A stretch of DNA of 64,000 nucleotides. It comes from AC-32 sp963772975 (GTDB lineage Bacteria; Actinomycetota; Thermoleophilia; Gaiellales; Gaiellaceae). A model generated the notes under the pieces. The model ran no database searches. It was not told where the DNA came from and saw only the letters and a list, made by a program, of their open reading frames with translations. Position 1 is the first letter of the stretch. Every line of letters starts with the position of its first letter. Below, one piece after another: positions 61,806 to 64,000 of this stretch. Made by a program: the position numbers and the translations under genes. The stretch spans positions 496,001 to 560,000 of the forward strand of contig CAVYZH010000010.1 of the NCBI GenBank assembly GCA_963772975.1, in the 5' to 3' direction.

Positions 61806-62831
61806 ATGCGGCGATTGATCTTGCTCGCGTTCATGGGCTGCGCAGGGCTCTTTGCCGCCGTGGTCCTGACGGGGCCGGCGCACGGCGATCTGCTGCCGAC
61901 CTTGACGCTGCCCACGCTGCCCACAGTCACGGCGCCGCCGCCTCCGCCCTTGCCGCCTCCGCCACCGCTGCCACCCTTGCCACCTCCGCCCTTGCCACCG
62001 CCTCCGCTGCTTCCGCCAGCGCCTCCACCGCCTGCGCTGCCTCCGGCGCCTCCACTTCTCCGGGGCGTCCCGCCTCTGCCGGTCACCCCGCGACCTGGCG
62101 CCGCCTCGTCCGCAACCCCGGCTCCCGGGGCTGCCGCGGGCAGCGCGCCGCGCACCGAGGCGGCCCGGCGTTCGGCACTGGCTCGCAGCGTTCGCGTTAC
62201 GAGGACGCGCTTCTCCGCGCGCGGCCCGGCGGCTCGCCGTGGCACGGTGATCAGCTTCCGGCTCAAGCGGGCGGGCGAGGTGCTGCTGGTCGTGCGTTCC
62301 GCCGACGGTGCGTGTGAGGTCATGGGCCGCAGGCGGGTGGCCGGTGTGAGAGGGCTGAACCGCATTCGCTTCACCGGACGTGTCCACGGCCGGCCCCTCG
62401 CTCCCGGTCGGTACATGATCGACGTCGTCGTGGTCCAGGGAAAGAGCCACAAGCGCGTCGGGCGCGTGGCGGTCGAGATCGTCCGGCCCGGGCGACGTTT
62501 GACGAAAGCGCAGCGCGGCGCGCCGGTCGAGGTCGCCTGCGCGGCATCGGCCTCTTCTCCTTCGTTGCCGGCGGCCGGGGTGGACCCCCGGGCCGGCGGC
62601 GGGCGAGGCGCAGCCGGCGATGCGGAGACGGCGGGCGGTGGATCCTCCCGCGGCAGCGTGCTTCGTGCGATCTTCAAGCCACCGAGCATTCCGAACCCGC
62701 TTGGCGGCGGCGGCGAGGGCGGCGGCGGTCTCGCGTGGCTCGGGCTAGGCATCTATCTCGTGCTCCTCGGCGCGTTCCTGACGATGCTGCTCTACGTGGC
62801 CCGCTTCCTGCGCGGCTCCTGGAACCCGTAG
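61806..62831 (+). CDS. Proline-rich secreted protein with C-terminal membrane anchor
   Basis: The 341-residue product has a signal peptide (LILLAFMGCAGLFAAVVLTG), then a polyproline tract of about 60 residues. An Ig/fibronectin-like beta domain follows (GTVISFRLKRAGEVLLVVRS, then GRYMIDVVVVQGKSHKR). A C-terminal helix (WLGLGIYLVLLGAFLTMLLY) closes with a basic tail. The ATG at 61806 has GGGAGG upstream. It resembles adhesin or spacer proteins rather than an enzyme. Confidence 0.8.
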   Translation: MRRLILLAFMGCAGLFAAVVLTGPAHGDLLPTLTLPTLPTVTAPPPPPLPPPPPLPPLPPPPLPPPPLLPPAPPPPALPPAPPLLRGVPPLPVTPRPGAASSATPAPGAAAGSAPRTEAARRSALARSVRVTRTRFSARGPAARRGTVISFRLKRAGEVLLVVRSADGACEVMGRRRVAGVRGLNRIRFTGRVHGRPLAPGRYMIDVVVVQGKSHKRVGRVAVEIVRPGRRLTKAQRGAPVEVACAASASSPSLPAAGVDPRAGGGRGAAGDAETAGGGSSRGSVLRAIFKPPSIPNPLGGGGEGGGGLAWLGLGIYLVLLGAFLTMLLYVARFLRGSWNP

Positions 62832-62851
62832 CCCCGGCTAGCGTACGGCCC

Positions 62852-63952
62852 TTGATCGAGCAGCATTTCGGCGAGAGCGCGCTCTGGTCGCTCGGGCTCG
62901 AGGAGGAGGTGATGATCCTCGATGCGGACACGCTCGCACTCGCGTCCGGCGTGGAGGCCGTGCTCGCGGGCGTCGAGGGGCGAGAGCTGCCGGGTGTCCT
63001 AAAGATGGAGCTGCTGGCCTCGATCGTCGAGCTGGCCACGAACGTCTGCGCGACGCCGCAGGAGGCGCTCGCCGCGCTGCGGGAGCTGCGCGCCGCCGCG
63101 GAGGAGGGCGCGCGGGCGAGCGGCCACCGGATCGCGGCCGCGGGGACGCACCCGTTCAGCCTCCCCGAGGCGCAGGACATCGCGCCCGACCCGCGCTACC
63201 GCGAGTTCGTCGAGTACGCCGGCGTCACGGCCAGGCGACAGGGCGTCTGTGGTCTGCACGTCCACGTGGGGATGCCAAGCCCGGAGAAGTGCATGCTGGC
63301 GCTGGAAGGCGTCCTGCCCTGGCTGCCGCTCATGCTCGCGCTGTCGGCGAACTCGCCCTACCTCGCGGGCGAGGAGACCGGGCTCGCCTCCGCGCGGGCC
63401 GAGGTGCTCGCGGAGCTGCCCCGCGCTTCGGCGCCACCGGTCTTCGGCTCCTACGCGGAATGGGAGGCGTTCGTCGAGCGCTTCGTCCGGATCGGGCTGG
63501 CCGACGGCTACACGCGCTTCTGGTGGGACATCCGGCCGCACCCGCGGTTCGGCACGCTCGAGGTGCGCGCGCCCGACCAGCCGACCGCGGTCGAGAACAC
63601 CGCCGCCTTCGCCGCGCTGTTACAGGCGCTCTGCGTGACCGTGCTCGAGGGCGAGCCGCCCGCGCCGGCCAATCGCGGCGATTACGCCCAGAACCGCTGG
63701 GCCGCGCTGCGCTTCGGGCCGCGGGCGGAGCTGATCCATCCCGACGGCGAGCGGCTCGTCGGGGTCGAGAAGCTGACGCACGAGCTGCTCGCGCTGGTCG
63801 AGCCGGCCGCGCGGATGCTGGGCAGCCTCGGCATGCTGCAGGGAGTCGACCCGCGCAGCTGCGAGGGCGACCGCCAGCTCGAGGTCGGGCGCGAGCAGGG
63901 ACTCAAGGCGGTTGCCGCGGACACCGCCGAGCGAACGCTACGATCGCCGTAG
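62852..63952 (+). CDS. YbdK-type carboxylate-amine ligase (glutamate-cysteine ligase 2 family)
   Basis: The 366-residue product begins at TTG 62852 with LWSLGLEEEVMILDADTLAL, the GCS2 family start (GLE(E)E-V motif). AGTHPFSLPEAQDI, GLHVHVGMPSPEKCMLALEG, ALSANSPYLAGEETGLASAR and TRFWWDIRPHPRFGTLEVRA are characteristic active-site segments. Such enzymes ligate an amino acid to an amine or cysteine with ATP, in Actinobacteria possibly for ergothioneine- or mycothiol-like chemistry. The ATG of the next gene directly follows its stop. Confidence 0.85.
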   Translation: MIEQHFGESALWSLGLEEEVMILDADTLALASGVEAVLAGVEGRELPGVLKMELLASIVELATNVCATPQEALAALRELRAAAEEGARASGHRIAAAGTHPFSLPEAQDIAPDPRYREFVEYAGVTARRQGVCGLHVHVGMPSPEKCMLALEGVLPWLPLMLALSANSPYLAGEETGLASARAEVLAELPRASAPPVFGSYAEWEAFVERFVRIGLADGYTRFWWDIRPHPRFGTLEVRAPDQPTAVENTAAFAALLQALCVTVLEGEPPAPANRGDYAQNRWAALRFGPRAELIHPDGERLVGVEKLTHELLALVEPAARMLGSLGMLQGVDPRSCEGDRQLEVGREQGLKAVAADTAERTLRSP

Positions 63953-64000
63953 ATGACTCGCACCGAGACGATCCAGGTCAGCGGCATCCGCTGCGAGCGC
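63953..64000 (+). CDS. Start of an HMA-like protein (partial, cut by window end)
   Basis: ATG 63953 opens MTRTETIQVSGIRCER. The VSGIRCERC-like start is typical of small heavy-metal-associated (HMA) domains, although the second cysteine lies beyond the window. Only 16 codons are visible. It starts directly after the preceding stop (TAGATG), so it is probably co-transcribed. Confidence 0.4.
   Translation, partial: MTRTETIQVSGIRCER

Overview
The window is GC-rich chromosomal DNA with tightly packed, often 4-nt-overlapping genes, many GTG starts, GGAGG-type ribosome binding sites, ECF-sigma/zf-HC2 anti-sigma pairs and MprAB/HtrA-like regulation. This points to a high-GC actinobacterium. The gene content (group 3b hydrogenase, PFOR, DUF1501/DUF1800, proline-rich secreted proteins) fits an uncultured Thermoleophilia-type lineage (Gaiellales/Solirubrobacterales-like), but that placement is inference. 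No ribosomal RNA or classical taxonomic marker is present.

Layout. 1-9.7 kb: dehydrogenase fragment, diguanylate cyclase, proline-rich protein, class III aminotransferase, membrane proteins, a phospholipase C-like phosphoesterase, and four copies of a 29-bp intergenic repeat. 9.8-13.5 kb: formate-THF ligase, an ACT-malic enzyme and a CBS protein. 13.6-23.5 kb: a complete-looking [NiFe]-hydrogenase locus, with hypF-hypC-hypC2-hypD-hypE on the minus strand and, divergently, the four group 3b subunits, a cNMP-binding protein, a maturation protease and an unusual HypA. 23.6-29.8 kb: a minus-strand operon of a GltD-like flavoprotein/ferredoxin, pyruvate:ferredoxin oxidoreductase and a DHOD-like protein. 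30.4-36 kb: an FAD-oxidoreductase/CBS fusion followed by a scrambled region with a collagen-like secreted protein, gene fragments, an imperfect duplication, a tRNA-Arg(CCU) and a degenerate tRNA copy. 36-41 kb: a stress/envelope module (HtrA protease divergent from an OmpR/HK pair, then a ferric-reductase-like operon) with 11-bp-phased operator arrays. 41-57 kb: XdhC, aminotransferase, ABC exporter, PhzF, a TPP-riboswitch-controlled NCS1 permease with a PfkB kinase, LysE, peptidase E, a nitrilase-FDH pair, and a DUF1800-DUF1501-cupredoxin operon. 57-64 kb: second HtrA, an NAD(P)H-disulfide oxidoreductase, an ECF sigma/anti-sigma pair with envelope proteins, and a YbdK-type carboxylate-amine ligase.

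How it fits together. The hydrogenase (NAD(P)-linked), PFOR, malic enzyme, NAD-FDH and formate-THF ligase together suggest an organism that handles H2, formate and pyruvate-derived reductant when oxygen is scarce. The two-component system appears to sense envelope stress and to control an HtrA protease, itself and a membrane haem/ferric-reductase operon through TCTTAG-type direct repeats.

Quality note. At least five genes (1-1012, 2229-2856, 41114-42068, 53788-55169, 55169-56507) become full-length only if one or two single bases are removed. A duplicated non-coding block differs from its twin mostly by single-base indels. Residual assembly indels are the simplest explanation, and calls in those places should be read accordingly.
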